Shown here piece after piece: positions 5,601 through 11,286 of a stretch of DNA of 15,076 bases. The notes beneath the pieces were generated by a model. The model saw only the letters and a list, made by a program, of their open reading frames with translations, was not told where the DNA came from and did not search any database. This stretch comes from Solibacillus sp045640265 (GTDB taxonomy: Bacteria > Bacillota > Bacilli > Bacillales_A > Planococcaceae), in NCBI GenBank assembly GCA_045640265.1, contig JAZUES010000279.1:1-15076 (forward strand), given 5' to 3'. Each line of letters begins with the position of its first letter. Position 1 is the stretch's first letter. Made by a program: the position numbers and the translations under genes.

Positions 5601-7142
5601 TGGATTCGCAGTGTCTAGTAGAATTTGTTCCATTTCATCTACTGTTAAATTTGCATTCACTTGTCGAAGGAGAGCAGCTACGCCTGATACAGCTGGACCT
5701 GCCATCGATGTACCATTCCAACCACCTTCATAACCTCCTCCAGGAACAGATGAACGAATGTTTACACCTGGAGCAGAAATGTCTGGTTTAATTTCAGTGT
5801 AAGGTGATGGGCCACGGAGAGAGAAACTTCCAACTGAGTTATTGATGTCTGTTGCTCCTGTAGCAAAAGACTCTGGATAGTTTGCTGGTGCAGCAACAGA
5901 TCCAGCACCACCTGGGTTAGTTAAAGTTGTATTACCTGCAGAGAATTCAGGGAAGATTTCTGCTGCACGCCAGTTAATAACAACATCACGATACCATTCG
6001 TCTAATCCAGGACCACCGCCCCAAGAGTTATTCACGACATCTGGTGCCATATCAACACGCGGGTTTCCGTTAGCATCTGTTGGTGCCAAAATCCACTGAG
6101 CTGCCTCTAATAGGTCAACATCTGATCCTCCGTTAGCAGTAAATGCTTTTACAGCAATATACTTAGCTCCAGGTGCAACACCTATTTGATTTGAGCCATT
6201 TGGTTCACTACCGACCATTGTACCTGTAACGTGGGTTCCGTGATCTTGATCATCATATGGAGTAGCTCGTCCAGCAGAAGTTGAATCATACCAGTTATAA
6301 TCATGAGAAACTTGTCCAGTTGCTGGATTATAGCCACGGTATTTTTCTTTTAAAGCTGGGTGATCCCATTGAACGCCGGTATCGATACTTGCAACTACTG
6401 TACCTGAACCATCAATGCCCATCTCCCAAGCTTCTGGTGCATTAACGCGTTCGATATTCCACTCAACGTTTGCAACTTCCGCACTTGGTGTTACGGCATT
6501 TTCAGTTTTGGTTGTAAAGAGTTGACGTGTTTCATTTGGTAAAACTTTCTCTACTTCTTCGAATGTGGCGATTTTTTCCGCAACTTCTTGAGTTGCTGTG
6601 ACGGCAATTGCATTTACGATATAAAAGGATGTAATATCTGTTGCATTGCCAACCGCCGCTTCTTTATCAAGGAATTGCATTACTGATTGTTGAGATTCAA
6701 TAGATGTTGCCTTTAATTCAGAGACAACAGCAGAACGTTGAATCAACTTTGCGTTTTGAGCGGATAAGTTTGAATCTACTGCTTTTTGACGAGCAGCCGT
6801 AGCAACTTGAGTAGAATTCGCTTTATCTTTAAATTTCACTAAAAATGTTACTTTGTTATCCTCTTTGAAACTTTCAAGTAAGCGCGTATTCAATTTTTCG
6901 CGTGCAGAACTAAAAGTACTACTAGAATTGGAATCTCTAAAAGATTCATAGAGTTGATTGGAAGTTGTTTGTGCGCTTACACCTGGCGTAAATAAAGAAA
7001 ATGTCATCACTGCAGTAGCGACTATACTAAGTGCTTTTCTAGAAGTTTTTTTCTTCTTCATTTTCATTCCCCTTTCGATTTTTAATTCACTTTTCACCTT
7101 TAATTGTAAATTTGAAGCTTGTAGGTTGGACTTTAAAAACAT
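2604..7142 (-). CDS. bpr: Secreted bacillopeptidase F, subtilisin (S8) family serine protease
   Basis: The ORF encodes 1512 residues that closely follow B. subtilis Bpr, with near-identical blocks in the catalytic region. In order: a basic n-region and signal peptide (about 28-57, probable cleavage after VSA); an inhibitor-like propeptide (about 95-208); the S8 domain with Asp254 (SIDTGV), His301 (DHGTHVTG), oxyanion Asn371 and Ser479 (NGTSMAGP); a linker domain (about 565-660); a MAM-like beta domain (about 665-822); an Asn/Gly/Lys-rich linker (about 828-862); two carboxypeptidase regulatory-like domains (about 895-1045); a beta-rich region (1046-1210); and Ig/glucodextranase-like repeats (1213-1485). 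The end is acidic, with no LPxTG anchor. It degrades extracellular protein. Two in-frame starts each have a ribosome binding site: 7142 (AAGGAGG, five bases away) and 7061 (AAAGGGG, seven bases away). The second gives a normal signal peptide. Confidence 0.95.
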   Translation of the reverse strand: MFLKSNLQASNLQLKVKSELKIERGMKMKKKKTSRKALSIVATAVMTFSLFTPGVSAQTTSNQLYESFRDSNSSSTFSSAREKLNTRLLESFKEDNKVTFLVKFKDKANSTQVATAARQKAVDSNLSAQNAKLIQRSAVVSELKATSIESQQSVMQFLDKEAAVGNATDITSFYIVNAIAVTATQEVAEKIATFEEVEKVLPNETRQLFTTKTENAVTPSAEVANVEWNIERVNAPEAWEMGIDGSGTVVASIDTGVQWDHPALKEKYRGYNPATGQVSHDYNWYDSTSAGRATPYDDQDHGTHVTGTMVGSEPNGSNQIGVAPGAKYIAVKAFTANGGSDVDLLEAAQWILAPTDANGNPRVDMAPDVVNNSWGGGPGLDEWYRDVVINWRAAEIFPEFSAGNTTLTNPGGAGSVAAPANYPESFATGATDINNSVGSFSLRGPSPYTEIKPDISAPGVNIRSSVPGGGYEGGWNGTSMAGPAVSGVAALLRQVNANLTVDEMEQILLDTANPLTDTQYPTTPNHAYGYGLVDAYEAVSSIISGLGTLEGQVTKEGTDTEAPTFEHTAPLETYAGMDLNLTVSVSDNISVSSVVLNYKDENNTWQQIQAGRKSGDYKAGEFAVVIPGELIAGNSFTYKWTINDFGNNEVISNEYVVAVKPGITVGYSENFEKQPIGWYSFGTNDSWDWGVPTSGPGNAASGEKVYATNLSGTYANSMNATLVAPPIDLPEGNSYLQFKHWHNFEQASSGRAYDYGHVFVSTDQENWTQLLVVQGQSNGWLDAEVDLSDYAGQRIYIGFNAFSDSSVQRDGWYIDDVALTSVSQTGKVSKGKNNNNGNANGKGNDNGNKGNNNGNKGNGKDKDELKEAVDPKTIKPDALSKDGAPEIEVINNPTLLPLGAQVSVLESGRSVYSSPADGSYKLTHGTGTFNVKAEAYGFTSEVQLVTIEADGASTANFTLDEIEQNTISGTITDQSTGEAIEGATVILVEDANITPVLTDANGNFALTAYVGTYTLKVIARGYHGKEIPVSLTGELSPQNISLEPFYTYPGGEIGYDDGTAENARAFNAAGNAWAVKMSLPEGKENGIVTDGVFRFWSTEWPNPGGTAFAVEVWDATGADGTPGKKLAGPINATALRNGQWTVVDLTEHNIVVNDDFYMVYRQTVANPNTPGLATDENGTNAGRSYQHVSDAWSTSPASEGNYMIRARVSYEVVGPVITSPVTNSITNEAVTTVTGTASPTTTIELKQNGKVATTEVVGDDGKFAIKANLIEGANEFSVLSKLDGRVTGESTPVLVTLDTLTPELTIDQPSNGEKVNRETVTVEGLITDANIDTVTVNGLNATISNGKYSKRIILDSGTNEITVVATDKAGNSVSKAVTVTADFDAPIISNLKPDTDITITTGRTVKIEFDSEPGLKPTFVIHMPLTNLVQNATELPMIEQGNGHYVGYWTVPADTVANGAVIEVIAIDDFNNETRQKAAGKLFINVPAPTADSNNSDTNEQSSKDEDLTETP
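4555..4658 (-). repeat. Low-complexity Asn-Gly-Lys linker repeat inside the protease gene
   Basis: Residues about 829-862 of the protease are almost only Asn, Gly and Lys, with the block NGNKGN occurring twice (about residues 846-857). At DNA level the two copies differ by a few third-position changes. B. subtilis Bpr has a Lys/Pro-rich linker in the same place. This looks like a flexible spacer between the MAM-like domain and the regulatory-like domains. Confidence 0.65.
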
Positions 7143-7886
7143 CCTTACCTCCTTCCTTTATGTTTTTTAGGTAGAAATGATTAATTTATGAATTTAAAAT
7201 CTCTAGATGTAAGTACTATATTAGATTGTGGGAAATGGTTTGTATGTCGTAATACGTCGGGTTAATTAGCAAAAAACATTTTGGGTATTAGTTACCTACT
7301 TTAGGTAGGTAAATAGAGTAATGAGACATAGTTGAATATATGTGGAAGTTGTTGTGCTACTAGGGTTTTGCTGATATTTTGGATTTAGCAAATGAATTGA
7401 ACTTATCTCTCCTATTCAAAAAAAGATTAATTTAACCTATAAAAAGAGTGATAGGGCTAAAGGGTGTTTGATTTATTAAGATAAAAAAGGGACTTTTTAT
7501 TCACCTGTCTAATTTGTAATTAATATTCTTAATTTAGAAAAGTAGTAAGTATTCTTAGATATAATTTAGTTAGAAAATTCAGTAAATTAACGAGAGATAG
7601 AGAATCGGTGGTTTTTGCAAATAAATAATTGGGCATTCATATTGTTATTTTTAACTAAACTTATTAATAAATTTGAATGGTAAAAAAGCTTATTAGATTC
7701 CTATGTATATTTAACTAGTGAACAAGTTTTTATTTAACTTTCGCTCTTTCTTAATAAAGCTATTTTTTGAGGATGTCGAAATTCGTCTTAATTCTTAGGC
7801 ATTGTGAAAATTATTAGATATTTGAAATAAGACTGCTTAAAGCTGACATAATAAAAGTAATGTTAAAAATTAAAGGTGTGATTGGA
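7143..7886. other. Long intergenic region between protease and HAD phosphatase genes
   Basis: About 740 AT-rich bases with stop codons in all frames and no micro-ORF with a convincing start. It must hold the promoters of the two divergent genes. For the protease, a possible -10 box TATAGT lies at 7220-7215 on the minus strand without a good -35 box. For the HAD gene, TTGAAA (7822-7827) and CATAAT (7847-7852) are 19 bases apart, which is weak. A perfect palindrome lies at 7292-7312. A loose AT inverted repeat, ATAAAAA/TTTTTAT, lies at 7481-7500. Confidence 0.5.
7292..7312. repeat. Perfect 8 bp palindrome, candidate operator
   Basis: TTACCTAC (7292-7299) and GTAGGTAA (7305-7312) are perfect inverted copies around a five-base centre. 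The size and symmetry suit a dimeric DNA-binding regulator. It lies about 70 bases upstream of the possible protease -10 box on the minus strand. No regulator gene is next to it and no known operator is recognised. Confidence 0.35.
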
Positions 7887-8423
7887 TTGAAAAGGGCAGT
7901 TTTTTTAGATCGAGATGGCGTAATAAATGAAGTGCTAACGGATCGAGTGAAATTTGTAAACGAACCGAATCAATTTTATTTTTTACCTGGTGTAGAAGAA
8001 GCAATTAAAAGTTTAAATGAGTATTTTGATTATGTGTTTGTCGTAACAAATCAAGGTGGAATTGGATTAGGTTATATGAAGGAAAAGCAGTTACATAAAG
8101 TTCATGACTATATGGTAGCTGAACTGGAGAAAAGGGGAGCGACGATTCATGAGGTTGCCTATTGTCCGCATAAACCAAAGGCTGGGTGTGAATGTAGAAA
8201 ACCAAATAGCAAAATGATTTTAGATTTAGGAGAAAAATACAAAATTGAACTTGAAGAATCATATATGGTTGGAGATACTGATACGGATATTCAGGCAGGT
8301 AAAAAAGCAGGTACAAGAACCGTTTTTATTGGTGAGAGTGATCCATTAGCAGATGCAGTGTGTCCAAATTTAAAAGAGGCAGCACAATGGATTATTCGTG
8401 ATATTAAAAATGATAAGAAATAA
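7887..8423 (+). CDS. HAD-superfamily (IIIA) phosphatase, GmhB/histidinol-phosphatase-like
   Basis: A cytosolic phosphatase of 178 residues when read from TTG at 7887. That start is chosen because AAAGGTG (7872-7878) lies eight bases before it. An in-frame ATG at 7860 has no ribosome binding site and would add nine residues. Motif I is FLDRDGVIN, with nucleophile Asp8 and acid Asp10. VVTNQGGIG (52-60) is motif II, Lys105 lies in CRKP, and MVGDTDTDIQAG (127-138) supplies Asp130 and Asp134. Cys93, His95, Cys101 and Cys103 match the zinc-binding loop of D-glycero-D-manno-heptose-1,7-bisphosphate 7-phosphatase (GmhB) and the HisB phosphatase domain. No heptose or histidine genes are nearby, so the substrate is open. 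No clear terminator follows. Confidence 0.85.
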   Translation: MKRAVFLDRDGVINEVLTDRVKFVNEPNQFYFLPGVEEAIKSLNEYFDYVFVVTNQGGIGLGYMKEKQLHKVHDYMVAELEKRGATIHEVAYCPHKPKAGCECRKPNSKMILDLGEKYKIELEESYMVGDTDTDIQAGKKAGTRTVFIGESDPLADAVCPNLKEAAQWIIRDIKNDKK

Positions 8424-8767
8424 CCCACTGTGGAAGATAAATAAAACAAATTTGCTAAATAAAGCAATTGCGATGCAGTGATAATACCTTAACTATTTAC
8501 AAAGGAAGGGCTATTTATATTAGAAACCCGGCGCCTTGCGATAGCATAGCGCCTATGATATTTAAAAAGGTAGGTAACGATACACTTTGTATTGGCGGGC
8601 CTTACACACAGCACAAAGAACATTCGCGAAAGACTCTTGCAAAGAGGCTTTGTGAATGTGTGCTGAGCCCGCCAAATTATTACCCCAACTCCACTTTATC
8701 AGAAGAAAGACTGACTTCGACAGAAGCTTTATGACGGTACACTCTATAGTGAAAAACGCAAAAACAA
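8424..8767. other. Non-coding stretch with a GC-rich folded element
   Basis: Between the HAD gene and the cold-shock terminator there is no gene I can support. An 88-codon open frame at 8468-8734 has no ribosome binding site and runs through the inverted repeats, so it is probably chance. The stretch is clearly richer in G and C than its surroundings because of two hairpins at 8530-8553 and 8592-8675. Confidence 0.55.
8527..8675. ncRNA. Candidate structured RNA or palindromic repeat, family unknown
   Basis: Hairpin one: GGCGC (8530-8534) pairs with GCGCC (8549-8553), with an inner TGC/GCA stem and a GATA loop. Hairpin two is about 84 bases long: TTGGCGGGC (8592-8600) pairs with GCCCGCCAA (8667-8675), CAGCACA (8609-8615) with TGTGCTG (8659-8665), CATTC (8621-8625) with GAATG (8654-8658), AAAG with CTTT, and CTCTT with AAGAG around a GCA loop. 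Neither strand has a U-tract after the long hairpin, so it is not a terminator. It could be a small RNA, a 3' UTR element of the HAD gene, or a miniature mobile palindrome. The strand is not determined and no known RNA family is recognised. Confidence 0.4.
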
Positions 8768-8799
8768 AAAGAGGCACACTCGATTGAGTATGCCTCTTT
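8761..8799 (-). terminator. Intrinsic terminator of the cold shock gene
   Basis: AAAGAGGCA (8768-8776) pairs with TGCCTCTTT (8791-8799), and ACTC pairs with GAGT further in, with one mismatch between the two stems. On the minus strand TTTTTGTTTTTGCG follows. It lies 33 bases after the cold shock stop codon. Confidence 0.9.
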
Positions 8800-8831
8800 G
8801 CAGCTAACTATCTGAACTTAATCCGTTAGAA

Positions 8832-9032
8832 TTAAAGTTTTGTTACGTTAGTAGCTTGTGGTCCACGGTTACCGTCTTCCACTTCGAATTCAACTTTTTG
8901 ACCTTCGTCTAAAGATTTGAATCCTTCACCTTGGATAGCTGAGAAGTGAACGAATACGTCGTTACCGCCTTCAACTTCGATGAAACCGAAACCTTTTTCT
9001 GAGTTAAACCATTTTACTGTACCTTGTTGCAT
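8832..9032 (-). CDS. Cold shock protein (CspA/CspB family)
   Basis: A 66-residue single cold-shock domain, the standard length for Bacillus CspB, CspC and CspD. It starts MQQGTVKWFNSEKGFGFIEV. RNP1 is KGFGFIEV (13-20) and RNP2 is VFVHF (26-30). The aromatic residues on these strands bind single-stranded RNA and DNA. The protein is a cytosolic RNA chaperone that melts mRNA structure at low temperature and in growth transitions. Sequence alone does not tell which paralogue it is. GGAGG (9046-9042) lies nine bases before the ATG. The gene is monocistronic, with a SigA promoter at 9175-9203, a leader of about 135 bases with nested hairpins, and a strong terminator. Confidence 0.95.
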   Translation of the reverse strand: MQQGTVKWFNSEKGFGFIEVEGGNDVFVHFSAIQGEGFKSLDEGQKVEFEVEDGNRGPQATNVTKL

Positions 9033-9061
9033 GAGAGAAAACCTCCAAAAATAAATTAAAT

Positions 9062-9169
9062 TAATTAAATTGCTAAATGTATAAAAAATTCACACATTAA
9101 AAAAGGGAGCGTAGACGTTCACTTTTTTAATATGTGAATTAATCGTTACCAGCTTAAGCAATTTAATTA
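9062..9169 (-). promoter_or_regulatory. Nested hairpin in the cold shock mRNA leader (candidate RNA thermosensor or attenuator)
   Basis: An outer perfect 13 bp stem joins 9062-9074 to 9157-9169. Inside it, AATTCACA (9087-9094) pairs with TGTGAATT (9133-9140), ATTAAAAAA (9096-9104) with TTTTTTAAT (9123-9131), and GAGCG with CGTTC around a TAGA loop. The transcript start predicted from the promoter lies at the very base of the outer stem. On the minus strand the inner hairpin runs into a six-base U-tract (9088-9083), so it also looks like an intrinsic terminator. Long structured leaders are known to control csp mRNAs by temperature. The exact mechanism here is inferred. Confidence 0.6.
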
Positions 9170-9174
9170 CCCTT

Positions 9175-9203
9175 ATTGTATAACAAATTTAACTAACTGT
9201 CTA
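9175..9203 (-). promoter_or_regulatory. SigA-type promoter of the cold shock gene
   Basis: On the minus strand, TAGACA (9203-9198) and TACAAT (9180-9175) are 17 bases apart, each matching the consensus at five of six positions. Transcription would start near 9168, giving a leader of about 135 bases. Confidence 0.65.
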
Positions 9204-9411
9204 CAAAATTTTCAAGGAAAAGTAAGAAAATTTTTGATTTTTCGTACAATGAGTGAACCGACGAAAAAAATTTTTTTATTGAATTGTTGCTTTTATTGTA
9301 CCACCGGATTTTATTATTTATACACCTTAATTAGCTTATTTCTACATTTTCTAGATATTTAAGGCATAGTAAGAAAGGTTGAAAAGACTTTTTGAAAATT
9401 GTGATGACTTA
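9204..9411. other. Intergenic DNA between divergent csp and chemoreceptor genes
   Basis: No gene is visible. The stretch holds an A7T7 tract (9264-9277), which would be intrinsically bent. It is flanked by GTACAAT (9244-9250) and ATTGTAC (9295-9301), a perfect 7 bp inverted pair. These could be upstream elements of either divergent promoter. Confidence 0.35.
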
Positions 9412-9441
9412 TTGACCATAGAAAGCGTATAATTTTATAGT
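9412..9441 (+). promoter_or_regulatory. Probable promoter of the chemoreceptor gene
   Basis: TTGACC (9412-9417) and TATAGT (9436-9441) are 18 bases apart. An alternative pairing is ATGACT (9404-9409) with a perfect TATAAT (9428-9433), also 18 bases apart. Both are SigA-like. I see no SigD motility motif here, although chemoreceptor genes in Bacillus often have one. Confidence 0.45.
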
Positions 9442-9478
9442 GTTTAAATTCCAAATTTATTTATAGGAGGTATATTTA

Positions 9479-11161
9479 GTGAAATTTTCTATTTCAAAAA
9501 AATTGTGGCTATCATTTTCAATTACAATTGTATTAATGTTTATTGTTAGTGTTGTGGGTTCACAAACGATGACTAAAGTGGGAGATCGATATGAAGAAAT
9601 ATTAGATCGAGACGTTGCACGTATTAACTATGCACGTGATTTAGAAGTCGCACAAAAAGATTTAGCAACGAGATTACTAGAATTTGTGACGATTAATAAA
9701 GCAACAGCAAAGAAAGAAATGGAAAAAGAAGTTGAGAACGGTACAGTTGCTGCAAAAGGATTGATTGAATTAAGCACTGACAAAGCTTCTCTTAAGCTTT
9801 TAGATGATTTAAAAGAAAAAACATTACTATTATTTGATTCGAATAACAAAATAGTGGAGTTAAAGGAAAGTCAAAAAGATATGTCTGCCGCTCAAGTGAC
9901 TTCAATGACTTTGAATGGTGAAGTACTAAAGATTATTGATCAGATCATTGAAGTTCAACAGCAAAATATTGAAAAAACACGTGCTGAGATCAGCGACTTC
10001 CAAAATAAAGTGATGATATTAATGGGTATTTTACTTGCTTTTGCGATTATTTTAGCAATTGTTATCTCATATACCATGAGCAGAATTATATCGAAACCAG
10101 TTGGCAAAGTGACAGCAGCTCTTGGTGATATTGCAAAAGGTAACTTAACAATTGAGCCACTCCAAATTAAAAACCGTGATGAGATTGGTGTCATGGCTAA
10201 TAGCTTTAATGTGATGTTAAAGGACTTACGAAATATTGTTTCTAGTGTAAGTGATTCATCGATGCAAGTAGCAGCAAACGCAGAGGAACTTTCGGCAAGT
10301 TCTCAAGAAAGCTTAGCTTCTTCTCAAATGGTTGCAAAATCGGCCGAAGATCAATTACATACAAGTACTGAACAAGCTCGTTATATGAATTCTTCAATAG
10401 AAGCAATGAATGAATTACGTACAAGTATCGATCAAATTTCAGGTGACAATGAGCAAATGCTTCAATCAACAAATGAAGTGAAAACGCTAATTGATAAAGG
10501 GGCAACATCAATTAAAAATGTTGTTGATCAAATGGAGACAATCCATGATACGTTCACCGAAACATCTGAAATGATGCATGCAATGGAACAACATTCTAAC
10601 AATATTCAAAATATTACAGGATTAATTACAGATATCGCAGATCAAACAAACTTACTGGCATTAAATGCAGCAATTGAAGCAGCACGTGCAGGTGAGCATG
10701 GTAAAGGCTTTGCGGTTGTAGCTGATGAAGTTCGTAAGCTGGCAGAGCAATCGAAAAATTCTGCAACTGAAATCGGAAGTATGGTAGAACAAATTCAACA
10801 AACTTCAAGTCAAGCAACGAAAACAATCGTTGAAGGCGGTACAAAAGTGGATGTTGGAATGAACAAAACAACAGAATCCTTACATGTATTCAAAAATATC
10901 GAAACGGGTATTGGGGAAGTCGTATTCCGTGTTGAATCCGTTTCAGCCGCAGTAGAGGAAATTCAAGCAATGACAGGCTCTGTAACTGAAAGTGTGAGCC
11001 ATGTTCAACAGTTAGCAACTCAAACTGCTGATACAGCAAGTGATACAAGTGCTGCAACAGAAGAACAGTTAGCTGTGACAGAAGAAATTTCGCGCAATGC
11101 ACATTCTTTATCTGAACTAGCAGAACAACTACAAAATGAAGTAAATCATTTCAAATTATAA
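9479..11161 (+). CDS. Methyl-accepting chemotaxis protein (transmembrane chemoreceptor)
   Basis: A 560-residue inner-membrane receptor that signals through CheA/CheW to the flagellar motor. TM1 is at about 9-28. An extracellular helical sensor of the four-helix-bundle type covers about 30-175, TM2 about 178-199, a HAMP linker about 200-253 and the cytoplasmic MA coiled coil about 260-556. The conserved hairpin tip ADQTNLLALNAAIEAARAGE (387-406), followed by GFAVVADEVRKLAEQS, is intact, so it should bind CheW and CheA. Glutamine- and glutamate-rich stretches on both sides suit methylation sites. The C-terminus has no NWETF-like tether for CheR or CheB. The ligand is unknown. The start is GTG at 9479, with AGGAGG (9465-9470) eight bases upstream. 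No chemotaxis partner genes are adjacent. Confidence 0.93.
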   Translation: MKFSISKKLWLSFSITIVLMFIVSVVGSQTMTKVGDRYEEILDRDVARINYARDLEVAQKDLATRLLEFVTINKATAKKEMEKEVENGTVAAKGLIELSTDKASLKLLDDLKEKTLLLFDSNNKIVELKESQKDMSAAQVTSMTLNGEVLKIIDQIIEVQQQNIEKTRAEISDFQNKVMILMGILLAFAIILAIVISYTMSRIISKPVGKVTAALGDIAKGNLTIEPLQIKNRDEIGVMANSFNVMLKDLRNIVSSVSDSSMQVAANAEELSASSQESLASSQMVAKSAEDQLHTSTEQARYMNSSIEAMNELRTSIDQISGDNEQMLQSTNEVKTLIDKGATSIKNVVDQMETIHDTFTETSEMMHAMEQHSNNIQNITGLITDIADQTNLLALNAAIEAARAGEHGKGFAVVADEVRKLAEQSKNSATEIGSMVEQIQQTSSQATKTIVEGGTKVDVGMNKTTESLHVFKNIETGIGEVVFRVESVSAAVEEIQAMTGSVTESVSHVQQLATQTADTASDTSAATEEQLAVTEEISRNAHSLSELAEQLQNEVNHFKL

Positions 11162-11171
11162 TATGCTAAAT

Positions 11172-11204
11172 AGCCTGTGATGAAAAATTCACAGGCTGTT
11201 TTTT
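11172..11204 (+). terminator. Intrinsic terminator of the chemoreceptor gene
   Basis: AGCCTGTGA (11172-11180) pairs perfectly with TCACAGGCT (11189-11197), followed by GTTTTTTAT. It lies ten bases after the stop codon. Confidence 0.9.
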
Positions 11205-11242
11205 ATGTTTGAGCTGCGCATAACAGGGAGTTTTCATACCAC

Positions 11243-11283
11243 AAAATAAAATCCAAAGGAAACGCTCCTTTGGATTTTATTTT
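11243..11283. terminator. Long perfect hairpin, terminator of topB (possibly bidirectional)
   Basis: An 18 bp perfect stem pairs 11243-11260 with 11266-11283 around the loop AACGC. The core is TCCAAAGGA/TCCTTTGGA, with A-rich and T-rich outer arms that supply the U-tract in each direction. It lies three bases after the topB stop codon on the minus strand and backs up the chemoreceptor terminator on the plus strand. Confidence 0.85.
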
Positions 11284-11286
11284 AAT

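Noticed and set aside
7615..7683. 22-codon TTG-started frame encoding a hydrophobic, Trp-rich peptide (NNWAFILLFLTKLINKFEW)
   Set aside because: The look is like a small membrane peptide, but only a weak GGTGG lies three bases before TTG, and no promoter or terminator frames it.
8005..8316. 103-codon minus-strand frame opposite the HAD phosphatase
   Set aside because: It is antisense to a gene with all HAD motifs intact and has no start signals of its own.
8468..8734. 88-codon open frame on the plus strand
   Set aside because: It has no ribosome binding site before the ATG, and its translation runs straight through the folded inverted repeats and matches no pattern I know.
8562..8777. 71-codon open frame on the minus strand downstream of the cold shock gene
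   Set aside because: It begins inside the cold shock terminator and reads through the same inverted repeats, so it is a chance frame.
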